From NCBI GenBank assembly GCA_963734725.1, contig CAVTIX010000028.1:142208-206207 (forward strand): a stretch of DNA of 64,000 nt. Reading direction: 5' to 3'. This document shows positions 42,959-51,197 of the stretch, piece after piece. This stretch comes from DASXKD01 sp963734725 (GTDB lineage: Bacteria > Actinomycetota > Actinomycetes > Streptosporangiales > Streptosporangiaceae). The translations under genes were made by a program, and so were the position numbers. Numbering within the stretch: position 1 is the first letter of the stretch; each line of letters starts with the position of its first letter. Below the pieces are notes generated by a model. That model had not been told where the DNA came from and did no database searches. It worked only from the letters and a program-made list of their open reading frames with translations.

Positions 42959-44974
42959 GTGAGTAAGCAAGCTACGCCGCCGCCGCCGGGCGATAAGCCG
43001 GCGCCGTCCGCCCCGCCATCACCGCCGCGGTGGCGGCACTGGCTTTGGCCGATCGCGCTGATCGCCTTCCTCGCGCTGTGGCTGGTGTTGCCTACTGTGC
43101 ACACCAACCAGGTCACCCTCAGCTACTCGCAGTTCCTGTCCAAGGTCAGCGCGCAGCAGGTAAAGACGGTCACGCTCGGTTCGAACGGTGAGGCCAGCGG
43201 GACGCTGAAGAACGGGACCACGTACAACACGGTCATCCCGACCCAGGCCGGCCAGCCACTGCTCGATGACCTGCAGAAGGCGAACGTCGAGATCACGGCC
43301 AGCACGCCGGGCCCCTCGTTCGGCTCCGAGGTGCTGACCTGGATACTCCTGCTTTCGCCGTTCCTGCTGTTCGGCTGGCTGTGGATACGGCTATCGCGGG
43401 GCGCGGGCGGGCAATTGCAGGGCGTGCTCGGGGTCGGCCGGTCCCGGGCGAAGGTGTTCGACGCGGAGCGGCCGCAGACGCGGTTCAGCGACGTGGCCGG
43501 GTACGACGGCGCCAAGGCGGAGATCGTCGAGGTGGTGGACTTCCTGCGCAATCCCGACCGGTACCGGCGGGCCGGCGCCACCCCGCCGCGCGGAGTGCTC
43601 ATGATCGGGCCGCCCGGAACCGGAAAGACGCTCATCGCCAGGGCGGTGGCCGGTGAGGCGGAGGTGCCGTTCTTCTCGGTCGCGGGCTCCAGCTTCGTGG
43701 AGCTGTTCGTCGGCGTCGGCGCCGCGCGCGTCCGGGACCTGTTCAGCGAGGCGCGCAAGCGCGCCCCGGCGATCATCTTCATCGACGAGATCGACGCCAT
43801 AGGCCAGCGGCGGGCCGGCGCGGGGGCGGTCGTCGCCAACGACGAGCGGGAGCAGACGCTCAACCAGTTGCTGTCGGAGATGGACGGCTTCGACCCGGCC
43901 ATGGGCATCGTGGTGATCGGCGCCACGAACCGGCCCGAGGTCCTCGACCCGGCACTGCTGCGCCCCGGCAGGTTCGACCGCCAGATCACCATCCCCCTGC
44001 CCAACCTCGCCGAGCGGGAGGCCATTCTCAAGGTGCACTGCCGGGGCAAGAAGCTCGACCCGGACGTGGACCTCCAGGTGGTGGCCCGCGGCACGCCGGG
44101 CTTCTCCGGGGCCGACCTGGCCAACCTGGTCAACGAGGCGGCCATCAACGCGGTCCGTGGCGGGCGGGAGGTGATCACCGCCGAGGACTTTGACACGGCC
44201 AGGGACCGGATCATCCTTGGCCGTCGGGAAGGCTCCAACGTGCTGCTCCCCGAGGAGAAGCACGCGGTGGCCGTGCACGAGACGGGGCACGCCCTGGTCG
44301 CCGCGCTGTCCCCGCGCGCCGACCCGGTGGCCAAGGTGACCATCCTGCCGGCCGGCCAGACGCTCGGCGTGACGCAGCAGTTGCCACTGGTCGAACGGCA
44401 CCTGTACAGCGAGGACTACCTGAACCAGACCCTGGCCGTCCGGCTGGGCGGGCGCGCCGCCGAACTGGTCGAGTTCGGCCAGGGATCGACCGGCGCGGCC
44501 AACGACCTGGCCTCGGCGACCGACCTCGCCGTCAAGATGGTCCGCGAGTTCGGGCTGTCCCCCACCATTGGCCCGGTCGGCTACCCGGAAGGCGGCTCGG
44601 TGTTCCTCGGCGGCGGCGGGCCGGGCATGTCCAGCCGCCCCTTCGCCGAGGCCACCCAGGCGGAGATCGACAGCGAGGTCGCCCGGCTGCTGCGCGAGGC
44701 CGAGGAGCGGGCGGTCAGCCTGCTCCGGGCGCATCGGGCCGAGCTGGGGCGCGTGGTGGATTTGCTGCTGGAGCAGGAGACCGTGGACGGGGACGCCGTC
44801 TACCGGGTGCTCGGGATGGAACCGCCGGAGCACCGCCAGGAACCGGCGGTCCTGACTCCGCCCCAGCCCGTGCCGGCCGCCAGCCAGGCCGCCATGCCAG
44901 CGGCGGGGGCCAAGGGAGTCGCCCCCCCAGGCCGGCCGGGCCCGGTGCCGCCCGACGGAGCCGCCGGGCACTGA
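42959..44974 (+). CDS. ftsH: FtsH-type AAA+ membrane metalloprotease
   Basis: 671 residues. Pro-rich cytoplasmic start, first helix (WLWPIALIAFLALWLVLP), periplasmic domain, second helix (LTWILLLSPFLLFGWLW), AAA+ domain with Walker A GPPGTGKTL, Walker B IIFIDEIDAIG, and the second region of homology GATNRPEVLDPALLRPGRFD, then the protease domain with zinc motif HETGHALVA (HExxH; most homologues have HEAGH) and its third ligand Asp near NDLASATDLA. It degrades misfolded and short-lived membrane proteins. The C-terminus is a Pro-rich tail. The GTG at 42959 follows GGAGG; a GTG 15 bases earlier is less likely. Confidence 0.93.
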   Translation: MSKQATPPPPGDKPAPSAPPSPPRWRHWLWPIALIAFLALWLVLPTVHTNQVTLSYSQFLSKVSAQQVKTVTLGSNGEASGTLKNGTTYNTVIPTQAGQPLLDDLQKANVEITASTPGPSFGSEVLTWILLLSPFLLFGWLWIRLSRGAGGQLQGVLGVGRSRAKVFDAERPQTRFSDVAGYDGAKAEIVEVVDFLRNPDRYRRAGATPPRGVLMIGPPGTGKTLIARAVAGEAEVPFFSVAGSSFVELFVGVGAARVRDLFSEARKRAPAIIFIDEIDAIGQRRAGAGAVVANDEREQTLNQLLSEMDGFDPAMGIVVIGATNRPEVLDPALLRPGRFDRQITIPLPNLAEREAILKVHCRGKKLDPDVDLQVVARGTPGFSGADLANLVNEAAINAVRGGREVITAEDFDTARDRIILGRREGSNVLLPEEKHAVAVHETGHALVAALSPRADPVAKVTILPAGQTLGVTQQLPLVERHLYSEDYLNQTLAVRLGGRAAELVEFGQGSTGAANDLASATDLAVKMVREFGLSPTIGPVGYPEGGSVFLGGGGPGMSSRPFAEATQAEIDSEVARLLREAEERAVSLLRAHRAELGRVVDLLLEQETVDGDAVYRVLGMEPPEHRQEPAVLTPPQPVPAASQAAMPAAGAKGVAPPGRPGPVPPDGAAGH

Positions 44975-44989
44975 GGCCATCGGGCGGCT

Positions 44990-45006
44990 CCAGGGGTCGC
45001 CCCTGG
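44990..45006 (+). terminator. Terminator after ftsH
   Basis: CCAGGGG-TCG-CCCCTGG, a perfect 7-bp stem 16 bp after the ftsH stop. Confidence 0.6.
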
Positions 45007-45054
45007 GCCAGCACGGTGCCGGATCACACGTGCTGTCCTGTTATGGTGGCGCGC

Positions 45055-45972
45055 ATGCCTGCCACGATCTCCGTGCGTGACCTGCGCAAGTCCTACGGCA
45101 AGGTGCTCGCCGTGGACGGCGTGACGTTTGAGGTGGACCGGGGCGAGTTCTTCGGGATCCTGGGCCCGAACGGGGCCGGCAAGACCACCACCCTGGAGAT
45201 CATCGAGGGCCTGCGCGAACCGGACGGCGGCGAGGTCACCGTGCTCGGCAAGCGGCCGTGGCCGCGGGACCCGTCACTGCTGCCGCTGATCGGCGTGCAG
45301 TTGCAGGCGTCCTCGTTCTTCGAGCAGCTCACCGCGCGCGAGCAGTTGCGCACGTTTGCCTCCCTATACGGGGTCAGCGCCCAGCGCGCGGACACCATGC
45401 TCGGCGTGGTCGGGCTGGAGGAGAAGGGCGGCACCCGGACCGAGAAGCTGTCCGGGGGGCAGGCCCAGCGGCTGTCCATCGCCTGCGCCCTGGTGCACGA
45501 CCCCCAAGTTCTGTTCCTGGACGAGCCCACCGGGGCGCTGGATCCCCAGGCCCGGCGGAACCTGTGGGACCTGCTGCGGAAGATCAGCGCGGAGGGCCGC
45601 ACCGTGGTGCTCACCACCCACCACATGGACGAGGCGGAGTCCCTGTGCAACCGGGTCGCGATCATGGATCACGGGAAGATCCTCAAGACCGGGCCGCCCG
45701 CTGCGCTGATCCGGGAACTGGATCAGCCGCTGCGGATCAGTGTGGAATCGGGCCTGCTGTCCCCGGCGGAGGCGCGGGCCATCGCCGGGCCGGGTCAGGG
45801 CGCGATTGACAGCGTCACCGACGACGGCGTATCGCTGACCATCGCGACCCGTGATCCGGCGGACGTCCTAGGCGGGCTGGCACGCCACAACGCGCTGGCC
45901 GGGCTCCGGGTGTCGGGCGCCACGCTGGAGGATGTCTTCCTGGAGCTGACCGGGCGCGAGTACCGCGCCTAG
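45055..45972 (+). CDS. ABC transporter ATP-binding protein, permease partner absent
   Basis: 305 residues. Walker A GPNGAGKTTT, signature LSGGQAQRLS, Walker B QVLFLDEPTGALDP and the H-loop TTHHMDEAE are all intact. The C-terminal ~80 residues are the extension of DrrA/CcmA-like ATPases that work with ABC-2 type permeases. Normally that permease gene follows directly; here the gene ends 10 bp before dispersed repeat copy C and the next gene is on the other strand. Either the partner is elsewhere or it was lost. The ATG at 45055 is preferred; one four codons upstream is possible; no ribosome binding site is obvious. Confidence 0.88.
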   Translation: MPATISVRDLRKSYGKVLAVDGVTFEVDRGEFFGILGPNGAGKTTTLEIIEGLREPDGGEVTVLGKRPWPRDPSLLPLIGVQLQASSFFEQLTAREQLRTFASLYGVSAQRADTMLGVVGLEEKGGTRTEKLSGGQAQRLSIACALVHDPQVLFLDEPTGALDPQARRNLWDLLRKISAEGRTVVLTTHHMDEAESLCNRVAIMDHGKILKTGPPAALIRELDQPLRISVESGLLSPAEARAIAGPGQGAIDSVTDDGVSLTIATRDPADVLGGLARHNALAGLRVSGATLEDVFLELTGREYRA

Positions 45973-45982
45973 CCGTTTCATG

Positions 45983-46153
45983 GCCTCCCTCGCGGGACGT
46001 CGTGCCGAAGGCGCGCCAGCCAGCGTTTGCGCTTGGTCGTGCCGGAGGCGCGCAAGACAAGCGGAGTGGGAGGCGTGTCCTCGCCGCCGGGACACCGCTG
46101 CGGCGCTTCGGGTCCTCGGCGTTCGGCCCGGCGGCTGCGGCGTGCCGCGACCC
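45983..46153 (+). repeat. Dispersed intergenic repeat, copy C
   Basis: Begins GCCTCCCTCGCGGGACGTCG, contains TTGGTCGTGCCGGAGGCGCG once exactly and once as a variant, and ends CGGCGGCTGCGGCGTGCCGCG. It lies between the 3' ends of two convergent genes, so here it cannot provide a ribosome binding site and may act as a terminator. Confidence 0.85.
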
Positions 46154-46158
46154 TCCTC

Positions 46159-46917
46159 TCAGTCGGCAAGCAGGCTGGCCGGTTGCTTGCGCGGGCGGTC
46201 CTCGGCCAGCCGGACGTGGTACATGGACCGCCAGCTCTTGCCGGTGAGCAGGAACTCCCCGTCGCCAGGCAGCGCCGCGACGCCGTTGAGCACCGCTTCC
46301 GGGTCACCCCAGTGCCGCTCCATCACCGCCTTGGCATCCACCAGGTCGGTGACCTCGCCGCTGCCCGGGTCGATGCCTACCAGGTACCGCTTGCCGAGCA
46401 GGTTCGCCCACACCCGCCCCGCGGCCCACTCGAGGTCGTTGAGGTCCATCACGCGCTCGCCGTCGAGGCGGACCCGGATCACCTCCAGCGGCGCCAGCGT
46501 GGCTGGGTCGCGGCGGACCAGCTCGCTGGTGCCGTCGCTGGTCAGCACGTAGCCCTCCGCGGCGCAGATCCCCCATCCCTCGCGGTTGAACGGGATCGTG
46601 CCGAGCAGGCCCAGGCTGCGCGCATCCCAGCGCAGGGCGACGCGCTCCCGCCACGTCAGCTGCCACAGGTGCGCATCGATGCGGCAAATGCCCTCGCCGA
46701 ACAGTTCCGGTGGCAGCGGAGCGCGCCCCTCGGGAAGCTGCGCGCCGAGTTCGTACCGGTGCAACGCGGACTCCCCGTACCCGCCGGTGCTCTCCCATAC
46801 CGTGCCCTCGGCGACTATCAGGCCCTGGGTGAAACCGCGCCCGGGATGAGGCAGGCGGCGCAGCACCCGCAGCCGGTGAAACCTCAGCGTGCCACCTCCT
46901 CGCTGTCTCCGGCGCAC
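46159..46917 (-). CDS. Glutaminyl-peptide cyclotransferase family (glutamine cyclotransferase)
   Basis: About 250 residues forming a five-bladed beta-propeller type cyclotransferase: HPGRGFTQGLIVAEGTVWES near the N-terminus (family FTQGL), LWQLTWRERVALRWD, MDLNDLEWAAGRVWAN (the conserved NELEW-type motif) and the C-terminal NGVAALPGDGEFLLTGKSW. It converts N-terminal Gln to pyroglutamate. No signal peptide is evident, unlike many exported relatives. The start is uncertain: the GTG at 46917 is offered, but GAGGAGG seven bases before a CTG at 46887 suggests a non-standard or later start. The divergent gene is a PLP decarboxylase. Confidence 0.8.
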   Translation of the reverse strand: MRRRQRGGGTLRFHRLRVLRRLPHPGRGFTQGLIVAEGTVWESTGGYGESALHRYELGAQLPEGRAPLPPELFGEGICRIDAHLWQLTWRERVALRWDARSLGLLGTIPFNREGWGICAAEGYVLTSDGTSELVRRDPATLAPLEVIRVRLDGERVMDLNDLEWAAGRVWANLLGKRYLVGIDPGSGEVTDLVDAKAVMERHWGDPEAVLNGVAALPGDGEFLLTGKSWRSMYHVRLAEDRPRKQPASLLAD

Positions 46918-46983
46918 CGCTCCCCTGGCTTCGCGCGCACCGCCACGCAGACATCCTGTCAGTTGGTGCACTAGGTTTCGCCC

Positions 46984-48342
46984 ATGCACAGTGTGGACCC
47001 GACGACCGAGCAGATGATCCGTTCGGTCCTGGCGTACGCGGAGAACCGGCTACGGCTGGACCCGGTCCCCCTCGACGGATGCAGCCGGAACTCCGCCGAG
47101 TTCGATGCTCTGCTGAACGGACTGCCCGGCGAGGAACAGCACAACCCGGACCAGGTGCTGGGCGCCTACGCATCGGTCCTGGCCCCGGGGGTGATCTCCG
47201 CGGACAGCCCGCGGTTCCTCGGCTTCATCCCGGCCGCACCCACCAAGGCCGCCCTGCTGTTCGACATGCTCGTCTCCTGCGCTTCCATCCAGGGCATCTC
47301 CTGGCTGGAGGCCTCCGGGGCGATCCACGCGGAGAACCTTGTGCTTCGCTTGATCGCCGACCGGGCTGGGCTGCCCGGGCCGGCCGGCGGGTGTTTCGTC
47401 TCCGGCGGTTCCGCGGCCAACCTGTCGGCGCTGATGGTCGCCCGGGAGGTGGCCAAACGCCGGGTCGGCGAGGCACGGGGACACCGGTTCCGCGCGGTGG
47501 TCAGCGCCGACGCGCACTCCTCGATCGGGAACACGCTCCGGATTTTGGAGATGGGCGCGCTGATCGTGACGACCAGCGACCACCGGCTGACCGGCGCCGC
47601 GCTACGGGCGGCCATCGAGGCCGACGGTGACCCCTCCTCACTGGCCACGGTCGTCGCCACCGCTGGCACCACCAACGCGGGCATCATCGACGACCTGGCC
47701 GGCGCGGCGGAGATCGCTCGCGACTACGGCCTGTGGTTCCACGTCGACGGCGCCTACGGTGGCGCCGGGCTGTTCGCCCCGAGCGTCCGGCGCGCCTACG
47801 ACGGCATCGAGCACGCCGACTCCTTCGTTCTGGACCCGCACAAGTGGCTGTTCGCCCCGTTCGACTGCGCGGCGCTGCTGTACCGCGACCCGGCGCTTGC
47901 CCGGTCGGTGCACCGGCAGGACGCTTCGTACCTCGATGTGATCCACGACGAGCCTGCGGACTGGAACCCGACCGACTACGCCTACCATCTCACCCGGCGC
48001 GCGCGCGGCTTGCCACTATGGTTTTCCCTGTCGGTCCACGGGGCCAGGGCCTACGGCGAGGCAATCGAGGCGGCGATCCGCCTGGCCTCCGAAGCCGCCG
48101 CGGAGATCGCCAGGCGCAGTTACCTGGAACTCATCCGCGAGCCGGACCTCGGTATCGTGCTGTTCCACCGCCGCGGCTGGACGGCGCCGCAGTACACCGA
48201 CTGGGCGGACCGGTTGCTGGCCGACCAGGTGGCGTTCCTGCCTCCGTCGGCATGGGAAGGCGAGACCGTCGCCAGGTTCGCCTTCCTGCACCCGCATACA
48301 TCGATGGACCTGGTACGGCAGATACTCGACCGGATGGAATGA
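46984..48342 (+). CDS. PLP-dependent amino acid decarboxylase (group II)
   Basis: 452 residues. The PLP lysine is in SFVLDPHKWLFAPFDC, and the cofactor Asp in LWFHVDGAYGGAGLF; CFVSGGSAANLSALMVARE binds the phosphate. The family covers aromatic-L-amino-acid, tyrosine and glutamate-type decarboxylases, so it should make an amine from an amino acid. The active-site sequence resembles aromatic decarboxylases, but the substrate is not certain. Divergent from the cyclotransferase gene with about 65 bp between. No ribosome binding site is clear at the ATG. Confidence 0.88.
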   Translation: MHSVDPTTEQMIRSVLAYAENRLRLDPVPLDGCSRNSAEFDALLNGLPGEEQHNPDQVLGAYASVLAPGVISADSPRFLGFIPAAPTKAALLFDMLVSCASIQGISWLEASGAIHAENLVLRLIADRAGLPGPAGGCFVSGGSAANLSALMVAREVAKRRVGEARGHRFRAVVSADAHSSIGNTLRILEMGALIVTTSDHRLTGAALRAAIEADGDPSSLATVVATAGTTNAGIIDDLAGAAEIARDYGLWFHVDGAYGGAGLFAPSVRRAYDGIEHADSFVLDPHKWLFAPFDCAALLYRDPALARSVHRQDASYLDVIHDEPADWNPTDYAYHLTRRARGLPLWFSLSVHGARAYGEAIEAAIRLASEAAAEIARRSYLELIREPDLGIVLFHRRGWTAPQYTDWADRLLADQVAFLPPSAWEGETVARFAFLHPHTSMDLVRQILDRME

Positions 48343-48364
48343 GGCGGGGCCACCCGGCGGCGCG

Positions 48365-49381
48365 TCACGCCACCGCTTCGGTCACGACCCCGGCCGCGCT
48401 CGCGAGCGCGGCCGCCGAGGTGGCCAGTGACGTCTCGAACACCAGCCGGCGGCGCCGCGGATCCATCAGGTTCACGCCCATGACGGCCAAATCCTCCGGC
48501 CCGGGGGTGAGCACGGTGACGCCGATGCCTGCCGCGCGCAGCGTGCGCACCTCACGCAGCATCGTCATGGTGATCAGGGCCCGGAGTTGCCGTTCCAGCC
48601 GCTCATGCGGCATCCACGGCCGGCCCGCTACCAGGCTGGCCATCGGGGCGAGGACGAAGACCTCATCGACACCGGCCCGGGCCATCATCCCCAGCGAGGT
48701 CGGCGACCGCACGCCGCCGTCAACGTAGCGGCGCCCGCCGATCACCGCCGGCTCGAACCAGCCGGGAATGGAGCACGAGGCGACGACGGCGTCGGCCAGC
48801 CGGGCGGGCGGGGCGGCGGGCCGGCCAAAGACAGCCCGCCGCCCGGAGTCGTAATCCACGGCCACGATCCAGGTCTCGCCGCCGACCCAGTCGGATGGTG
48901 GTTCGCCGGTCGCGGGCAGGCCGAAGGAGTGGCAGTGCAGGGCGTGCACCATATCCCGGAGCGCAGCGTGATTGGCCCGGCCCAGCGGCAGCCAGGCGCT
49001 GGCGCCCACGGTCGGGTGCACCCGGTGCGGGGTCAGCAGCATGGCCAGCATCAGCCGGGCCGATCCGAGCCGCAGCTGCGGCGCCGGAGGCCAGGGGCCC
49101 CCGGTGAGCTGATCCACGGCGGAGTCCCCCAGCGGCCCGACGGCCTCACCACGCTGGTGGGCGATCATCTCGTCGATGCTGATCCCGCAGCGCAGCGCGG
49201 CGGCGATAACGCTGCCCGCGCTGGTCCCGACGATGAGGTCCACCTCGCCAAGCGGGCAGGGCAAGCGCTCCTGTAGTGCGGGCAAGGCCCCGGTCATCCA
49301 TGCCGCTCCCAGCACGCCGCCCGCTCCGAGCACCAGTCCCACCCGTGGGGTGGAACGTCCGCGCACCGCTTTCAGGCCCAC
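48365..49381 (-). CDS. Patatin-like phospholipase
   Basis: 338 residues. The oxyanion loop GLVLGAGGVLGAAWM, the nucleophile Ser in IVGTSAGSVIAA (GxSxG) and the catalytic Asp in RRYVDGGVRS (DGG) form the Ser-Asp dyad. It is a cytosolic lipid acyl hydrolase. GGAGG five bases before the GTG at 49381 decides the start over another GTG two codons upstream. Convergent with the decarboxylase, 23 bp between stops. Confidence 0.9.
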   Translation of the reverse strand: MGLKAVRGRSTPRVGLVLGAGGVLGAAWMTGALPALQERLPCPLGEVDLIVGTSAGSVIAAALRCGISIDEMIAHQRGEAVGPLGDSAVDQLTGGPWPPAPQLRLGSARLMLAMLLTPHRVHPTVGASAWLPLGRANHAALRDMVHALHCHSFGLPATGEPPSDWVGGETWIVAVDYDSGRRAVFGRPAAPPARLADAVVASCSIPGWFEPAVIGGRRYVDGGVRSPTSLGMMARAGVDEVFVLAPMASLVAGRPWMPHERLERQLRALITMTMLREVRTLRAAGIGVTVLTPGPEDLAVMGVNLMDPRRRRLVFETSLATSAAALASAAGVVTEAVA

Positions 49382-49515
49382 GTGCACCTCCTGGGTGCAG
49401 ACTTCTGCACTGCCCGGTCAGCCTCGCCCGGCATTAAGGGTGCAGGTCTTAAACATAGATTCCCCCCGTCCATGGTCGTAACGCGCCACGCGTATCGATG
49501 CGGTTACATCACAGG

Positions 49516-50481
49516 TCACGCCCCGGCAGGCGGCTGCGCTGCGCGGGCCGCGCACTGACCTGCCGAACCGAGCCAGGCCAGGATCGCGTCCGCCGTTTGC
49601 CGTGGCACTTCCAGTTGCGGCACGTGCCCGACGGCGGGGAATTCACGCACCGACCAGGCGGGGTTGGCGCGGGCGGCCGCGCGCGCCGCAGCGACCGGGA
49701 CCAGGCGGTCCTCGGCGCCGTGAATCAACAGCACCGGGCAGGTGACCGTGCCGATCCGCCGCCGGTAGGCGCGGCCGTGGGGGTAGCCCACGGTGCGCAC
49801 GACCGAGCGCACCGCCTGGGCGAAGTCGGACTCGATACCCGGGAACCCGGCCCGCTGGCCGGCGACCTCGACGTGCCTGGCGATCACGTCGGCCGGGACC
49901 AGTGAGGGGTCCGCGCAGCACAGCCGCAAAATGCTGGCGACCAGGTCGGCGGGCGCCTGACGGCGCCGGGACTGCATTACCCGGCGCAGCCCGGGTGTGA
50001 GGTACAGCGCGAACATGGTGGTGACGATCGGGTCCGGCCGCGCGGCCACGACCGGCAGGGCCGGGTCCAGAAGCACCAGGCCCGCCACCGACGCCGGGGC
50101 CGCACTCGCTTCGAGCAGGGAGATCATGCCGCCCATGGAATTGCCCATGAGGATCACCGGGCCATCGGCCACCGAGCGGATGAACCGGTGCAGCAGCGCC
50201 CGATTCGACGCCACGTCCGTGCCGCGGCCGAGGGACTGGGTCAGGCCATGCCCGGCCAGGTCCGGGGCCAGCACCCGGCAGGTTCCGGTCAGCAGCGGCG
50301 AGATCGCCGTCCAGTTCACTGCGGAGCCGCCGAGCCCGTGCACGCAGACGATGACCGGACCGTCAGCCGGGCCGCCGAAGTCGAGGTACCGGACGGGGCC
50401 GGTCAGGTCCGTCCACCGGGAGATTCCGGCCGACGGCGCCCCGAGCCCGTCGGCGGATTGAGTGTCCGGCCCAGCGGTCAT
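49516..50481 (-). CDS. Alpha/beta-hydrolase
   Basis: About 321 residues. The alpha/beta-hydrolase fold is clear: oxyanion HGLGG in VIVCVHGLGGSAVNW, nucleophile elbow LMGNSMGGMIS (GxSxG), acid Asp in LLIHGAEDRLVPVA, and His in FPAVGHVPQLE. Substrate unknown. The ATG at 50481 (MTAGPD) is preferred over a TTG six codons upstream. The glyoxalase-like gene lies about 90 bp upstream on the same strand. Confidence 0.87.
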   Translation of the reverse strand: MTAGPDTQSADGLGAPSAGISRWTDLTGPVRYLDFGGPADGPVIVCVHGLGGSAVNWTAISPLLTGTCRVLAPDLAGHGLTQSLGRGTDVASNRALLHRFIRSVADGPVILMGNSMGGMISLLEASAAPASVAGLVLLDPALPVVAARPDPIVTTMFALYLTPGLRRVMQSRRRQAPADLVASILRLCCADPSLVPADVIARHVEVAGQRAGFPGIESDFAQAVRSVVRTVGYPHGRAYRRRIGTVTCPVLLIHGAEDRLVPVAAARAAARANPAWSVREFPAVGHVPQLEVPRQTADAILAWLGSAGQCAARAAQPPAGA

Positions 50482-50571
50482 CGCTCCAGGTTCGGGCAAC
50501 CCGCGGGCGCTGTCAACCGGCGAGTAACTTCACATTTCAGGCCTGACGCCAGCGCCCTGCCGAGCCGGGCG

Positions 50572-51012
50572 TCAGGCCTGTGCTGAAGGCGCGGTGAGTT
50601 CGAGCTGGACACCGTCCGGGTCTTCGAATGGGAGCACGTCGATGCTGAACCCGGCCAAGGTGGTGATCGCGCCGTGCGGCACGCCCTGCTCGTCGAAGAG
50701 CCCTGCCGCCTGCTCCAGGTCGTCGCGGCTGGGGACGCCAAAGCTGAGATGGTCGAGGCCCACCCGGTCGGGATCGAAGTGGTCCCCTGGCGGCGCCATC
50801 GGCCGCAGGCCCAGGAGCAGGTTGCCGCGGATCATGACTATCCCGCCAAAGAGAATCTTGAAGACCTCGGCCGCCGACGGGTCGTCGTCTGGCGGCGACT
50901 CCACCGCGACCTGGAAGCCCAGCAGGCTGGTGTAGAACTGCCGGCTCCGCTCCAGGTCGGTCACCGTGAGTCGCAGATGGTGGATGTCACCGGTTGGAAT
51001 CTGACCTAGCAT
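50572..51012 (-). CDS. VOC (glyoxalase/dioxygenase) superfamily protein
   Basis: 146 residues. Two beta-alpha-beta-beta-beta modules: IHHLRLTVTDLERSRQFYTS and VGLDHLSFGVPSRDDLEQA, ending in FEDPDGVQLELTAP. His and Glu metal ligand positions (HHLRL, LDHLSFG, DGVQLEL) are present, so it may be a metal-dependent lyase or dioxygenase. The reaction is unknown. Confidence 0.87.
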   Translation of the reverse strand: MLGQIPTGDIHHLRLTVTDLERSRQFYTSLLGFQVAVESPPDDDPSAAEVFKILFGGIVMIRGNLLLGLRPMAPPGDHFDPDRVGLDHLSFGVPSRDDLEQAAGLFDEQGVPHGAITTLAGFSIDVLPFEDPDGVQLELTAPSAQA

Positions 51013-51146
51013 GTGCGCCTTCCCTCCCGCGCCGCGCGCGATCCGTCCCAGCCGCCATTAGCTCAGCGCATCTATGATCTTGCCGGAAAACCATTGTGGC
51101 CAGGGCCTGACCGGCACGCATAATCGGCCGGGCCCACGGATACGCG

Positions 51147-51175
51147 AACCCGCCCCGGCGCGGCCGGGGCGGGTT
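51147..51175 (-). terminator. Strong terminator of lon
   Basis: AACCCGCCCCGGC-GCG-GCCGGGGCGGGTT, a perfect 13-bp stem with a 3-base loop, starts about 22 bp after the lon stop. Confidence 0.85.
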
Positions 51176-51197
51176 GGCGTGGCGGCCGGATTCCGCC

